A stretch of 64,000 nucleotides of DNA from Heterocephalus glaber. Taxonomy: Eukaryota; Chordata; Mammalia; Rodentia; Bathyergidae. The notes under the pieces are model-generated. The model searched no databases and was not told the DNA's origin. It saw only the letters and a program-made list of their open reading frames with translations. The translations under genes were made by a program, and so were the position numbers. The stretch is taken from positions 8,832,409 through 8,896,408 of the forward strand of contig NW_004624734.1 in assembly GCF_000247695.1 (NCBI RefSeq), read 5' to 3'. This document shows positions 1 to 9,807 of this stretch, piece by piece (the stretch's first letter is position 1; each line of letters begins with the position of its first letter).

Positions 1-470
1 TTTCTTTTCCTGGTCACTAATTGCAATCTTATCTTCTATATCTGAAATTCTGTCCTCACATTGGCTCATTCTGCTCTGTAGACTTTCAGTGGAGTTTAAT
101 CTCCTGGAAATCTGTTTGTATCTGTTTTATGCATTCCATTTCTTTCCTATGTTGGGATTCTATCACCTTCCTCAGCTCCTCTATTTTTTTTTATGTGTCC
201 TCTCTAGATTTATTAATCATGTCTTGCAGTATGGGTACCATCTCTGCTGTTATCTGAGAAATTATTTCTGATTTCATTTTTTCCAGATTCTCTTTTGTTT
301 CCAGTTCAGGGAGTCCATGTAGTTGTGTTTCAGAGTGTCCCATCTCATTTCCCTTTGGGGTTGCTGTAGGTGATTTGGAAGTGTGGTTTTGAGACTTGTT
401 TACATGTCTTCTCATTTCGATTATTGGGACGAGGGTGCTATTGGCACCCATGGGGCTCCCCTCCTCTGGG
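1..470 (-). mobile_element. LINE-1 fragment: 5' UTR end and start of ORF1, cut by window edge
   Basis: Read on the minus strand, an ATG at 415 opens MRRHVNKSQN, followed by a polar stretch and then a heptad-rich segment (for example IEELRKVIESQHRKEMECIKQ), as in the N-terminus and coiled coil of L1 ORF1 protein, the RNA-binding chaperone of the L1 particle. The frame is broken by a stop after SREDT near 191-205, next to an A-run on the minus strand, and again further on, so the copy is dead. The rest of the element lies left of position 1. ORF1 identity rests on the residue pattern and on the gene's usual architecture; the L1 subfamily is not assigned. Confidence 0.7.
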
Positions 471-833
471 CTGGGAGTGGTGGAACAGAGGCCTGGAAGC
501 CCCTTCTTCCTGGCTGGGAGCAGTGGAAAGGCAGCCCGGAAGCCATTTCCTCTGGGCTGTGACAGGTCGAACAGCAGCCTGGAAGCCTCTACCTCTGGAC
601 TGGGAGCAGTGGAACAGTGGCCCGGAAGCCCCTTCCTCCTGGCTGGAAGCAGTGGAAAGGCAGCCCAGAAGCCCTTTCCTCTGGGTTGTGAGCAGTGGAA
701 CAGCAGCCTGGAAGCCCCTACCTCTGGGCTGGGAGCAGTGGAACAGCAGCCCAGAAGCCCCTTCCACCTGGCTGGAAGTGGTGGAAAGGCAGCCCAGAAG
801 CCCCTTCCTCTGGGCTGGGAGTGGTGGAACAGC
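471..833. repeat. 43-bp minisatellite, 8.4 copies, next to L1 ORF1 start
   Basis: Eight complete units of exactly 43 bp run from 471 to 814 with no indels, followed by a 19-base partial unit to 833. Each begins with a form of CTGGGAGCAGTGGAACAG. Units differ by substitutions only. The array sits about 55 bp upstream of the L1 ORF1 start on the minus strand, so it is most simply a tandem array in the L1 5' UTR, although it could be independent. Because 43 is not a multiple of 3, three units make one 43-residue protein period, and long stop-free frames arise on both strands. Confidence 0.9.
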
Positions 834-900
834 CTTTTGCTCATTTTTTCATTCTAAGTTTTCTTGTATGTGTACAAGAAGAAATGATAAGTGTTGATGT

Positions 901-1512
901 GTAGGCTCCACTGGCAGAACAACTTTGCAAACAGTTACATGATGCCAATTTGATATTGATGCCTTCTGATGTGTCAAGCAGAAGATCACCTAACTCTAAT
1001 GAGGGCTTGCTTTTTTCAACCAATTTCTGGAATCAAAATAAAGCTCTAGAAGCTCATTCTGCCACAAACTAAACATATAAAATGAATGTAAACACTATCA
1101 TAAATTTAGTTAAATGTCTGGAATTGAAGATAAAATTACTTTTGAGGTCTCAATACAAGTATATATTTTGGTGAAATACAATTTCATTATAAAAATAGTT
1201 TTTTCACTAAATTTAACTATTAGGGAGCAATGATCCTGGAATTGGTTATGATGAACATGTACTGTATTTTCTAATTCATGCAGAACAGCTGTGATATTCT
1301 ATCAACTGAAATAGAAGCTGCAGTTGTTAAATGTTGCAAATATTTTTATATACACTTAGAGTAACTGTGATAAAGCTGAAGCAATATTTAACAAAAATCT
1401 TTGGCACAGTAGCACACACTTGCTTTTTCTACTGCAAATCATTAATCAGATCTTAGAAATGTTTGTGCTTTTGTAGAAAGATAAAATTGCTTTGGAAAGA
1501 TAAAATTGCTTT
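901..1512 (+). pseudogene. Possible retrocopy tail, parent gene unknown (weak)
   Basis: Directly after a TAG, the plus strand reads about 55 open codons, beginning APLAEQLCKQLHDANLILMP and ending EAHSATN before a TAA at about 1069. AT-rich DNA resembling a mammalian 3' UTR follows to the MER2 element at 1513. The composition looks coding, but I recognise no parent gene and no domain. The short length allows chance. The alternative is unannotated intergenic DNA. Confidence 0.2.
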
Positions 1513-1816
1513 GGTTCCAGGACCCTCTGTGGATCCCCAAACCCAGAAATGCTGGAGTCCCTTGTGTAAAATGGTGAAGTATCCACATACAACCCATGCA
1601 CATCTTTTTGTACACTTCACATTACAGATTACTTATAACACCTCAAATAATGTAAATGCTGTGTAAATAGTTGTTATACTATTTTGTTTTGGGAATAGTG
1701 ACAAGGAAAATATCTATGCATTTTCAGTACAGATGCAATTCCCCCCCACCCCCAAATATTTTCAACCTGCAGTTGGTTGAATTCTTGGCTGCAGAATCTG
1801 TGGATACGGATGGCTA
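1513..1816 (-). mobile_element. MER2 DNA transposon (TcMar-Tigger, nonautonomous)
   Basis: The reverse complement follows the MER2 consensus: the end GGTTGGTTGAATYC...GCGGAT-like, a central block with short TTACAT/TGTAAA repeats, and the far end GGACCCTCTGTGGATCC. Both termini show the typical 'nucleotides plus GGTTCC' palindromic ends. MER2 is an old nonautonomous Tigger relative. A second copy lies in the opposite orientation at 48231-48552. Confidence 0.8.
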
Positions 1817-3356
1817 CTTATGCTTTGTAAGTAAGCTTGAGTCTTATAATAGTAGCAGACTTTTCAACTGTACATTTTGATCAACAATTATTTGCAACTA
1901 TTTCATCAAAGTTCTCAATGAATGCACTAAGGTAAAATCTGAACCTTGGAAATTTAGCAAATTGGCAATGATTGAAAATATCTCTCACAAATAAGAATGT
2001 ATGGAGACTTAGACTTGCAGAAAACAAGGCAGAAACTGAACAAATTCAAGGATGAGAACATCAGAGTACGATCTAAACTTGAGGGGAGAATATTTAGATG
2101 GAGCTATTATTTTTACTTGTACAAATTAATACTGTTTGCCAAAATAGAGTAAAATTGAGAAAGGTGTGCAATGTAAGTGTGGCAAAACATTTAAAAGAAT
2201 CATATAATGTTTTATTTGATGATTTAAAATAATCTTATAGCAATACTTCTTATCAAGGAAAGGTACTCTGAAAACAGGTGAAAAGATAGTTCCTGTGAAA
2301 ATATTTGGCTGAAATATTTATATTTTTTAATATGAAATAAATTAGAAATGAGAACATTCTTAATTTAGCAGAATTTCTTTTATGCTCACCAGGTATCTCA
2401 GTACCTTCAAAGAATATTTTCTCAATTAAAAATGAATGTGTCAAAAAAAAAAATGAATGTGTCAGCAATTTGAAATCTATGAAAAAGTAAATGCAACTTT
2501 GAGGAAAATGTCTGCTTTATGAAAATCTAAAAACAATGAGCACAAATTGAAAAGACAAAACAAAACACATTCCTCAGAAGAATGTTTCTGACACAGTATT
2601 AGAATAAACTATAGCCACAAAATGGAAGTACTTGACTCTGTGCCAAAAACAATGTCCAACTTAGGTTTTAAAAATGTTTCTTTGATTAAGATAAATATCT
2701 TTAAAGTTGTGCACTTACATACATTTGTTATTTTTGTCTTGAGGAAGAATTCTAAGCATTGTTTTTGAATAGAAATGTTTTATAGAACTACTAATATCAT
2801 AAAACCAATTGCTAGTCAATCTATAAACACTTCAATGTAATTTCAGTTATTTGGGGGTCTTCCTAGTCTCCAGGAGGAGAGACCAACCTGGAAAGTTTAA
2901 ATTGTGCTGAAGCAGACAGACTGGAAAGACCTTGGGACTCGACAGACAAAGGAGAAAGGAAGGAACACCTAGCCCACTTCAAGGTGTTTGTAATTGCAGT
3001 CACCTGCAGGAGTCACCTAGACACCCAAGGACATTCCCAGATGAGAAGTGTAGTGAAATACCCACCAGGCACAGAGAATTTGAAGCCTTTTTACTATAAG
3101 GCCAATCAAGTGGGAATTTTCCTTCCCCCTTTCTCTGCTTTCCCTTTCCATACTCCAACCCACAGAGACCACAACCAGAAACTGAAGTTAGCAAATGAGA
3201 GAAGGAAGATCTCAATCTGCACCCCCACACCTTGCCAACAGAGGTGGCCTTCCTTCTGCTGACCATGGCAGGAGAAGGTGCAGAAGTCTCACCTTTGAGT
3301 CAAGACAAAAGTGAGGTCTGGATTGGACATTTGATTTTCTGACTTAGATGATGATA
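1817..3356. other. AT-rich unassigned DNA
   Basis: No repeat family or gene is recognised. The stretch is strongly AT-rich up to about 2820. A short direct duplication, AATGAATGTGTCA separated by an A-run, lies at about 2433-2464. A moderately GC-richer unique piece follows at 2850-3300 (PPxxPxx-like 92-codon open frame on plus, 88 on minus, neither recognisable). Confidence 0.4.
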
Positions 3357-3763
3357 TATTAGTCACTTTCCTGCCACTGGGACAAGATACCTGACACCCA
3401 CAACTTAAGGGACAAGAGGTTTATTTGGCTCACATGTTCCAGAGGGTTCAGACCATGGTCATCTGGCCACAAGGCAGAAATGGCATGGTGAAAGGATACG
3501 TTCAAGGACAAGTGCTCACATCATGGGGCCAGGAAGAAGAGAGAAGAGAGGAGCAGGGATAAGAATACACCCTTCCAAATCAGGTCCCTGGTGACCTGCC
3601 TCCAACCAAGTCCTACCACCTAACAGCACATTCAGCCATGAACTCATCAGTGCATGAGTCTATTGATAACTATAGCACCTCCATGGTCCAACCACCTTCC
3701 AAAAATCCCATCTCTGAATTCAGGAGACTTTGGAGGGACATTTTAGATCTAAGCTATAACATA
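3357..3763 (-). mobile_element. MaLR-type solo LTR, antisense
   Basis: The plus strand shows the 3' end of a MaLR LTR in reverse: TATTAGTCACTTTC...ACAAGAGGTTTATTTGGCTCAC, where the reversed polyadenylation/R region gives 'GGTTTATTTGG', then internal CCTACCACCTAACAG and the end CTATAACATA. The pentamer TGATA occurs at 3352-3356 and 3764-3768, a plausible target-site duplication. No internal retroviral sequence is present, so this is a solo LTR. Confidence 0.75.
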
Positions 3764-3770
3764 TGATATT

Positions 3771-4245
3771 TGTTAGAGCCTGTGTCTAGATGTCCCCCCA
3801 AAGCCTCATGTGGTCATAGGTGGGGTTTTTCAGAGGCGGCTGGATCTAGGGTGTGTGACACTGGGATTAAGTGTGTGATGCTGAGATTATGGGTGTGTGA
3901 TTACTAAATCAGTTCACTGATTAGTTTGGCATAGCCTGGGTGTGGACAATGGAAAGCTCCACCCTGGGTGTGGGTGGCCTTACCCAAAGGGCAGGTAGCT
4001 TGGAAGGAAAAGGCAGGCTGCTGCTGCTGCTGCTTGCTCACTACTTTGCTATTTTGGTGCCTTTTGCCTTCTGCACACCATGAACTATTTTTCCTCTGCA
4101 ATGTCCCTCTGCCATCCCACCCTCCCTTGGAGTCAGCTAACTATGAGCTAAATCCTCTACAAATTGTGAACCCAAATAAATCTTTCCTCCTTTAAGTTTT
4201 GGTATTGGGTATTTTGTCTCAGCAATGAGAAAAGTTTCTAAGACA
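3771..4245 (+). mobile_element. MaLR-type solo LTR, sense, with perfect target duplication
   Basis: The element begins TGTTAGAGCC and ends TCTAAGACA. It carries an AATAAA at about 4175 and a CTG-run at about 4018-4034. Perfect ATATT duplications lie at 3766-3770 and 4246-4250. It starts 7 bp after the antisense LTR, within that element's target duplication. LTR length is about 475 bp with no internal region. Confidence 0.85.
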
Positions 4246-4394
4246 ATATTTCCAAAGAAAGAAAGTTACCATAGGACTTTTGAAATCAAAGAGTAAGCAA
4301 AAAGTCAAAAAGTTGACAAAAAGAAATAAAATTCTGGTACAATGTAGATGAAAGTTGAAAATACTGTCCTAAGTAAAAGGAGTGGATCTAAAGG

Positions 4395-4642
4395 TGACAC
4401 ATTATATAGTTCCATTTATAGGAAACATGCAGAATAGAAGACAAAGCAGATGAGTGTTTGCCAGGGTTTGGGATGGGGGTAATGGGGAAAGGGTTTCCTT
4501 TTGGGATGATGAAAATGTCTTGGAAGTGGATAGAGGAGGTGTTTGCACAACAGTGTGAATGTACTAAATGTCACTGAATACCACACTTCAAATGGTTAAG
4601 GATAGTTTTATGTTACATAAATTTTTATATCAATTAAAAAAT
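4395..4642 (+). mobile_element. L1M 3' UTR fragment, sense
   Basis: The sequence shows the standard old-L1 3' UTR order: TATATAGTTCCATTTATAGG, GTTTGCCAGGGTTTGGG, GTGGATAGAGG, TGCACAACAGTGTGAATGTAC, CACTGAATACCACACTT, and an AT-rich end at ATCAATTAAAAAATT. It is a truncated, decayed copy. Confidence 0.75.
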
Positions 4643-4645
4643 TGG

Positions 4646-4722
4646 GCTGTGGGTATGACTCAGTCATAGAGCAGTTGCCTGGCATGCATGAGGCCCTGGG
4701 TTTCATCCCCAGGATCACACAC

Positions 4723-4725
<3 letters not shown>
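4646..4725 (+). mobile_element. ID-type SINE, old copy
   Basis: GGGCTGTGGGTATGACTCAGTCATAG (A-box region) and CCCTGGGTTTCATCCCC (B-box region) give a tRNA-derived ID SINE in sense orientation. The tail is occupied by the GA repeat that follows. Mutations in both boxes mark it as old. Confidence 0.75.

Positions 4726-4769
<44 letters not shown>
4726..4769 (+). repeat. (GA)n microsatellite, 44 bp
   Basis: Alternating GA units with one AA interruption near 4753. It replaces the A-rich tail of the preceding SINE. Confidence 0.95.
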
Positions 4770-4997
4770 TCAAGGATTTTCCAGAAATGTTTGTCTGAGA
4801 TAAAGAGAAAGATAGCTCCTATGATTTAAGGACAATGCCATATAAAAATAAAGGTTTTATAAGTATCAGAATCTATGCATTCTGGGTATAATATAGATTA
4901 CTAAATAGAACTATGTGTATAAAATTACATACACTGTCCTCACTGGGAGATTTAAAGAACTTTGAAGGACAAAATTCAGCTCTTCTGAAACTTTACT

Positions 4998-5056
4998 TAC
5001 CTAGCATGTAGAAAACCCTGAGTTCAATCCTCAGGAAAACAAAACAAAACAAGGAA
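4998..5056 (+). mobile_element. ID-type SINE, 5'-truncated
   Basis: TTACCTAGCATGTAGAAAACCCTGAGTTCAATCCTCAGG, followed by AAAACAAAACAAAACAAGG, is the 3' half of an ID SINE with its B box and A-rich tail. The A box is missing or decayed. Confidence 0.6.
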
Positions 5057-5360
5057 ATTACTCAACCAGAGAAGTAGGGAAGTTGATTAAGACCCTAACT
5101 CTCTGTGTTAGCTTGAGTGAGCAAAGCAGTTCACCTCTTCATGCCTCAGTCTTATGCTCTGTAAAGTAGGAATCCTTTTGATTTTACAAGGTGGTTGTAA
5201 TACTAAAATGACATAGATATGCTTTGAAAAGTACACAGTGTAATACAAAATACAAGCAATTTGCCTTACTTAATTTATATAAGGGTTTATTCAGAAACAC
5301 ACCTGATGGCAAAGCACACCTGATGGCTCTCAATATATGGCAAAAGTGAGGGCTCTCAAT

Positions 5361-5449
5361 ATTTTTTTTTTTGGTACCAGGGATCAAACTCGGGTCCTTG
5401 CACTTGCGCAGCAGGCAGCGAAACCAGTGAGCTAAATCCTCGGCCCCAA
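5361..5449 (-). mobile_element. ID-type SINE (GCGCAGCAGG subtype), antisense
   Basis: A T-run, then GGTACCAGGGATCAAACTCGG, CTTGCGCAGCAGGCAGCG and GAGCTAAATCCTCGGCCCC, is the reverse of a near-complete ID SINE with A and B boxes. GGCTCTCAATATTT flanks it on both sides (5351-5364 and from about 5450), an intact target-site duplication. Confidence 0.9.
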
Positions 5450-5724
5450 GGCTCTCAATATTTAGGGACAAGGTGACCAGGAGATGAACTATATAACTGC
5501 CTGTTTTTCAGGATAATAAGCCCCAAATCATGCAAGTAGTATGCTGCATGAGATTTTATCATTTGTTATTAATAAGTGTAATAAATAGGTTTGGGTGTTT
5601 TTTTCTTTGGCTACTTAACAAGAAAGGTGAAGGATTGTATGCAAATTGGCTCATTTGGAGTCAAGAAAGTTTGATTTGAATGTTCAACTCATATTAGCTA
5701 ACATGGCACTCAGTTCACAGATTC

Positions 5725-5835
5725 TGTAGATCTTTACTGACTTCCTATTTTGTTCTAAGCACTGGGGTCCCTAACAAGGACCCTACACTGGAGATACAGA
5801 GGTAAATGAGATAGTTACTTTCATCTTTTGGGTTC
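5725..5835 (-). mobile_element. L2-like 3' end fragment, antisense
   Basis: TTTACTGACTTCC..TTTTGTTCTAAGCACTGGGG..GGAGATACAGAGGTAAATGAGA follows the reversed L2 3' end (ages of 'gagcacctac...ggcactggggatacagaggtgaa'). It is short and diverged. Confidence 0.5.
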
Positions 5836-5891
5836 ACAGAGGCTCTTGACAACCACTGTATCCTTTGTCCTGCAGTTTGAAAGAGATGGTG

Positions 5892-6237
5892 TGTTAGTCA
5901 GCTTTCTGTTACTATAACAAATACCTGAGACAATGAACTTACAAGGTGAAAAGGTTTATTTGGGCTCACAGTTTGGGAGGTTTCAGGCCATGGTTGGTTG
6001 GCCCATTGCTTTGGGTTTATGGCAGCACATCATGGCAGAAATGTGTGATGGAACACAGCCACCCATGTTTGACTGGGAAGAGAAGTAGAAAAAGAAGAAG
6101 AGACTGTGGCCCCACACACTCTCCTTAAGGGCACACCTCAGTGGCAGACCTCCCGTCAGGCCCTGGAAGTGCCAAGCTGGAAACCAAACCTTTAACACAT
6201 GGGTTTTGGGGAAACATTTCAGATCCAAACCACATCA
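5892..6237 (-). mobile_element. MaLR-type solo LTR, antisense
   Basis: Begins TGTTAGTCAGCTTTCTGTTAC, followed by AAAAGGTTTATTTGGGCTCAC and CATCATGGCAGAAATG, and ends CCAAACCACATCA. The tetramer GGTG flanks it at 5888-5891 and 6238-6241. It belongs to the same LTR group as the copies at 34171, 42616, 46308 and 51826. Confidence 0.8.
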
Positions 6238-6241
6238 GGTG

Positions 6242-7019
6242 GGTTTACAAGACCTGTGACACTCCCCACCCCAACACACTCCCATGTGTCTTCTGGTTGG
6301 AGAGTTTTCTGAAACTGGCACCAGCAATTGTAGACACCAAGTCCGAAACCACTCCTCTGAGTAGCAACCACCCTCCCACCCCAGATCTCTTATGCAGATC
6401 CTGAATCAAGAATCCAGTGTTCAAGCTGACACCCCCTCATCTCATCAGAAGGGCAGACATCTGAAATTAAACGCCCAAGATCAGGAAAGCGGAAGATGGC
6501 ATTCAGTGTGCTATCACGAGGCAGTGTGTTTGAAGACACTAGCTTTTATCTGCATGGCGGCTGAAGGAGTTCTTGTCTTTTAAACAACCATCAAATCCCT
6601 AAATCAATTATTGGCTAAGCACATCCCATGGTTTTTCTCCAATTACTGAATGTAAATTCTGGTATGTAAATACCAGAAGCCCCTCCCAGCTCAGAAATGC
6701 AGTAAGCAGGAATACCTAAAAGACTAAGAACACTGAATTTTAAAGAAGAAATTTCCCCTCAAAGCTCACAAAATACCTGCTGCAGATTGCCTACAAGTGC
6801 AGCTCCAGGCTTTGGCTCACTAGATAAGGGGATGGCCAAACTCACAGATTCCGATTGGTTGTTTGTTTTCCAAACAGGTCTGGGTAGCACAGGCTGGAAA
6901 GAGACTGAAGATTCAATTTTGCCATTTTCTAAAGGAAACAAGGGAACCTCCTTCTGTGCTCCATTAGCACCAAGAGGCATGGAATTTTAGAGCTGGATGA
7001 CACATTACACTGGGTCCAG
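6242..7019. other. Unassigned, largely unique DNA
   Basis: No gene or repeat is recognised. Open frames of up to about 90 codons on both strands have no familiar motif. A phrase near 6975 (TTTTAGAGCTGGATGACAC) resembles the start of an old interspersed repeat, but is too short to name. Confidence 0.35.
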
Positions 7020-7835
7020 TGGCCCCTTTGTATTTATTTTTTGAATTACAGTAAAATGTATATAATGCATAATTTGCTATTTTAAACATTTTTAAGCACA
7101 CAACTCAGTGGCATTAAGTACATTTATACTGTTGTGCAACATCACACCCATTCATCTCCAGAATTTTTTCATTGTCTGAAACTGAAACACTAGTTCCCCA
7201 GACCCTTGTCCCAGCCTCTAGTAGCCATCATTCAGCTTTCTGTTTCTAAACTTTGACTGCTCTAAGTACCTCGTTTGAGTGGAATCCTATGGTCTTTACC
7301 CCTTTGAAGCTGGCTTATTTCACTTAGTGTAAGGTCCTCAAGTTTCATTGCTATCATTGCACGGGCCAGAATCTCCTTTTCTTGGGTTGTTTCCATCTTT
7401 TGTCTGTTGTGAATAACGTTGCTGTAAAGTTGGGTGTACGATATCTGTTTGAGTCCCTGAATTCAATTCTGTTGGACATATACCCAGAAGTGATGGTGGT
7501 GTGTAATTAAATGTTTAACTTTTTGACAGACTGGCAAACCATTTTCCACATTGGCATTTCACACCCCCACCAGCAGTGAGCAACACTTCCAATGTCTTCA
7601 CACCCTCTCCAATCTTGTCATTTTGTTTGTTAATAATAGCCGTCCTTATGGGTGTGAAATGGTATCTCACTGTGGTTTTGATTTGCATTTCCCTAATAAT
7701 TAGTGATGCTGAACATCTTTTCATGAGCTTCTTGTCTGTATATCCTCTTTAGAGAACTGTCTGTTCGGGTACTTTGTCCATTTCTTAATTGGATTGGTTG
7801 TTGTTGTTGTTGAGTTGATGTCTTTTTTCAAATAG
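7020..7835 (-). mobile_element. L1M fragment, antisense: 3' UTR and end of ORF2
   Basis: From 7724 to 7515 the minus strand encodes [38 protein letters not shown] and WRGCxx-like residues decayed to [24 protein letters not shown]. This is the C-terminal part of L1 ORF2 protein, normally an endonuclease/reverse transcriptase. 7020-7160 reads the reversed L1M 3' UTR (CACTGAGTTG.., TGTTGCACAACAG). The copy is truncated and dead. Confidence 0.85.
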
Positions 7836-7857
7836 GTGAAAAACGGATCATAAAAAG

Positions 7858-8017
7858 CTGGGCATGGTAGTGTGTGCCTTTAACTATAGTACTCTGGGAG
7901 GCTGAGGCAGGAGGATTACAAATTCAAGCCCAGCCTGGGCAGTTTAGTGACTTAATGAGACCCTCATCTCAAAATTGAAAAAAACAGTGTGAAGGTCCTG
8001 GGTTCAATCCCCGGTAC
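7858..8017 (+). mobile_element. B1-dID composite SINE
   Basis: The 5' part, GCTGGGCATGGTAGTGTGTG and GGGAGGCTGAGGCAGGAGGA, is a 7SL-derived B1 unit. The 3' part, GTGTGAAGGTCCTGGG and TTCAATCCCCGGTACA, is a shortened ID unit. This order is typical of B1-dID fusions in squirrel-related and other non-murid rodents. Confidence 0.85.

Positions 8018-8059
<42 letters not shown>
8018..8059 (+). repeat. (GATA)n to (GACA)n compound microsatellite
   Basis: Four GATA units pass without a break into seven GACA units, replacing the A-rich tail of the SINE. A single T-to-C change that spread by slippage explains the switch. Confidence 0.95.
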
Positions 8060-8249
8060 GCTCTGTGATACTCAGCTGGATTGTGCCAAGCCAGGAACCC
8101 CAGAGAAATTTTTGTTCTAATTCAATCTTTACAGAGGAGGAGACTGAGTCTGAGAAGGTGAGAAGACTCCCTAAGAGCCGTGACCAACTGGCTCAATTCA
8201 CATGCGGAGTGATCAGAGCTTCCTTACTCAGCCCTGAGGCTATGGACTC

Positions 8250-8605
8250 CATTGTTCCCCTTTCAAATCCATATGTTGAAGTCCTGACCCTAAGGTGGCT
8301 GTATTTGGAGACAGACGTGAAAGGAACAAATGAAAATTAGATGAGGTCACAAGGGTAGGGCCCCAGTCCACAGGACAGCGGTCATCACAAGAAGAGGAAG
8401 CAGCGACACCAGGAGCAGGCACACCTGGATGGCCCTTTGAGGGCACAGCAAGAAGGTGACTGTCTGCGAGCCAGGAAGAGAGCCCATACCAGAGCCCAAC
8501 CTGCTGGCACCTGATCATGGACTTCCTACTTCCACGAGAATAAATTTCTAGTGTTCAAGTCACCCAGTCTGTGATTTTCTGTTATGGCAACCTTAGCTGA
8601 CCATG
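8250..8605 (+). mobile_element. MLT1/MST-like MaLR LTR, sense
   Basis: The familiar order is present: AAATCCATATGTTGAAGTCCTGACC, GGAGACAG, AGATGAGGTCACAAGGGTAGGGCCC, CTGCTGGCACCTGATCATGG, ACTTCC, AATAAATTTCTAGTG (poly-A signal at about 8538), and CACCCAGTCTGTGATTTTCTG. It is an old solo LTR. Confidence 0.8.
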
Positions 8606-9631
8606 CCATTTAGATTCAGAAAGTACAGATGGAGAAGATCCTGGAGAGAAACACCAGGGCCACCAAGGAAGTGGTCAAATTGACGGAGTCCTCCAGGCTA
8701 GGGCCGCATTAGAGTTTTCTGGAATCTCAGACTTCAACTTGATGTCCATGTAATCCTGTCTAGCACAATACAACTTCCTGATGTTGAAAATAAAGAGATT
8801 AACAAACACTATTAAAATAATTCCAAAGGCTTCCTGGATATCAAATGGCTCTCACCAGAAAGTATTTTGATGATTTAAAAGTCTTAGATGTGTGCATATT
8901 AGATTTCCTTCCAAGTGCACATGGTTTTACCACTGGTTTTGAACTTTTCTTCTGTTCTCCTCTTAGGTCAGTGTTTCCTTCTCTTTGCCAAATGAACTGT
9001 TTTTCTTCATCAGATCATCTTAAGGTCCCTTATATCTGTAAGATTTTGGGATGTTGCAGATAGTCTTAACCACAAAGGGGATTGACAAAGGCCAGTGCGA
9101 AAGAGAAGTAGGTAAGTGCAGCTGTGGATGGTCGCTGCGCATCAGGCTCGCTGTTAAGGCTGTGCCTCAGGCAGAGGCCAGAATGCTTTGTGATACACCG
9201 AGGCAGAACTCTAATCCAGTATAGGAATGAGTTCAACCCCATGTGGGCTGTGCAGCCTGGTACAGCAGCTGGTGTCTACAGACTGAATCTTCTAAGCCAC
9301 AGACTTTATCCTTGCTGCACTTCATCCTCTGCTCCATCTCCTGGACTCCAGCCCCCGCCTTGCTGCCCACCTTCCTTCCTGCCGGTGCCTGGCCCCCTGT
9401 CCAGTCCTGCTCAGTTTCTTTCTGGGTAAGTTTCCAGCTCTCTTTCTTGCTTTGCTTGCTGGAGACTTTCATGTTACCTCCCAGGACTTCTTAGAGTCAA
9501 AACCAGGATCCCCATAGGAGGTAGGGACTGCAGAGACTGACCTGGCTCTGAAGGTTTCAGTGTGGAGTAAGGAACTGGGTAGGATCAGGATTCCAGTTGG
9601 AAAGTCTAAGAGAGCCGTGAAGTTACAATTT
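8606..9631. other. Unassigned DNA
   Basis: No recognised gene or repeat. AT-rich from 8750 to 9080, then GC-richer. Open frames on both strands at 9124-9494 (79-101 codons) are rich in P, S and C with no domain. A CT-rich piece lies at 9340-9440. Confidence 0.35.
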
Positions 9632-9807
9632 ATGAGGTTTGATCAAAATACATGCTGAATATTTACATAAAATTAACTACAATAAAAGACATATTGCTAT
9701 TAATCCCTCTCAGAATACTTCCCCTTACTTTGGACATACTTATCCTATCATTCTTGCCACTTTAAGAAGCAGTTCTGGACGTCCTCTTTCATGAATGTCT
9801 TCATGAG
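9632..9807 (-). mobile_element. Mariner-like transposon, 3' end, antisense arm
   Basis: The reverse complement runs CTCATGAAGACATTCATGA, GTCCAGAACTGCTTC, GGCAAGAATGATAGGATAAG and on to ATCAAACCTCA. It aligns closely with the plus-strand sequence at 10013-10150. It therefore carries the same transposase C-terminus and 3' terminal region in the opposite direction. Confidence 0.75.

Noticed and set aside
191..844. 217-codon minus-strand open frame as a real gene
   Set aside because: It runs through a 43-bp minisatellite and into an L1 ORF1 remnant, and other frames are open too. A stop follows SREDT, and nothing suggests selection for coding.
4018..4034. CTG-repeat as an unstable triplet expansion
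   Set aside because: There are only about five units, within an LTR.
7515..7724. 69-codon minus-strand frame ([14 protein letters not shown]) as a gene
   Set aside because: It is the C-terminal part of L1 ORF2 in a truncated copy, with no upstream ORF2.
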